Part shown: piece after piece, positions 63,849 through 64,000 of the stretch
Layout: each line of letters starts with the position of its first letter
How positions within the stretch are numbered: the first letter of the stretch is position 1
Assembly (NCBI RefSeq): GCF_014203155.1
Contig: NZ_JACHIK010000006.1
Location: 175,462-239,461, forward strand
Direction of reading: 5' to 3'
DNA length: 64,000 nt
Origin: Shinella fusca
Lineage (GTDB): Bacteria; Pseudomonadota; Alphaproteobacteria; Rhizobiales; Rhizobiaceae
The notes under the pieces: model-generated
Seen by the model: the letters and a program-made list of their open reading frames with translations, nothing else
What the model was told of the DNA's origin: nothing
Database searches by the model: none
Translations under genes and position numbers: made by a program

Positions 63849-64000
63849 GCGAAGTTCTCCTTGCTCGGGCCGCGGAAGAATTCCATCAGGGCCGCCTGGT
63901 CCTCTCCGCCGAGGCCTGCGGCCGTCAGCATACGGTGGATCTCGGCGCAGGCCGCCGTCAGCGGCATGGCGGTGTTGGTGCGGCGGGCAAGGTCCTGCGC
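63845..64000 (-). CDS. 3-hydroxyisobutyrate-dehydrogenase-like oxidoreductase, C-terminus (cut by window)
   Basis: Only the last 51 codons are visible. On the minus strand they read ...RRTNTAMPLTAACAEIHRMLTAAGLGGEDQAALMEFFRG... and end at TGA (63845-63847). The stretch MPLTAACAEIHRML...GLGGEDQAAL is the C-terminal helix pair of the beta-hydroxyacid dehydrogenase family (HIBADH/GarR type: PLtaa..e.y..a...G.g..D.sal). The catalytic and nucleotide regions lie outside the window, so the substrate cannot be judged. Confidence 0.65.
   Translation of the reverse strand, partial: AQDLARRTNTAMPLTAACAEIHRMLTAAGLGGEDQAALMEFFRGPSKENFA

Overview
The window is GC-rich chromosomal or chromid DNA. Gene content and order point to a plant- or soil-associated alphaproteobacterium of the Rhizobiaceae (Rhizobium/Ensifer/Shinella/Agrobacterium type). 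The indicators are the Brucella/Rhizobium-type ery locus, DUF2291-associated sugar importers, a TGA-N9-TCA (RirA-like) iron box, a rhizobial intergenic palindrome, and catabolism of plant-wall D-apiose, polyols, hexuronates and betaine-like compounds. No rRNA, CRISPR array, insertion sequence or prophage is visible.

Layout. 1-2344: 3' end of mnmA, an elongator tRNA-Met followed by degenerate copies of its own 3' end, and an orphan cytochrome-oxidase subunit I gene. 2455-7389: a cobalamin riboswitch controlling btuB-btuF-btuC-btuD. 7436-14588 (minus): the complete erythritol operon eryA-eryB-eryC-eryD-eryR-eryH-eryI. 15350-19659 (plus): the divergent CUT2-type ABC importer with a DUF2291 protein. 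19780-25668: an uncharacterised DeoR / FGGY kinase / GlpD-like dehydrogenase / DhaK-DhaL kinase operon, closed by a strong terminator. 25770-37340: a D-apiose pathway with its own importer (apnO, SBP, DUF2291, ATPase, permease, apsD, apnL, a GntR regulator, a RuBisCO-like protein and the DUF1537 kinase oiaK).

37436-50311: a phospholipase-D-like protein, a YbhN-type membrane protein and an EEP nuclease/phosphatase; a YbhG-F-S-R-like export system with its divergent TetR regulator; a cold-shock/translation group (cspA, rpsU and small basic proteins); and an iron operon (fhuF and an Fe-complex SBP) whose TonB receptor survives only as its last codons behind an intact-looking iron box. 50319-58162: a hexuronate/aldonate operon (uxaB, a polar-amino-acid-type ABC importer, a Zn alcohol dehydrogenase, uxaA) preceded by a translationally coupled 25-residue leader ORF and a divergent double-winged-helix GntR regulator. 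58220-64000: a probable betaine/N-methyl-amino-acid region (ProX-like SBP, ProC-like reductase, TetR, demethylase-like FMN/Fe-S flavoprotein, DddQ-like cupin, small protein, partial HIBADH-like dehydrogenase).

How the genes fit together. The main theme is four-carbon sugar metabolism. Erythritol (EryA, EryB) and, if the RuBisCO-like protein is the OiaX type, D-apiose both lead to L-erythrulose 1-phosphate. EryC/EryH/EryI could carry this to D-erythrose 4-phosphate. The central operon encodes two further kinases and a second GlpD/EryB-like dehydrogenase that could feed other tetritols, tetruloses or glycerol into the same pool. Functional names for pathway members rest on family knowledge plus gene order. 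Substrates of the 19.8-25.7 kb operon, of the uxa-linked importer and of the 58-64 kb cluster are inferences.
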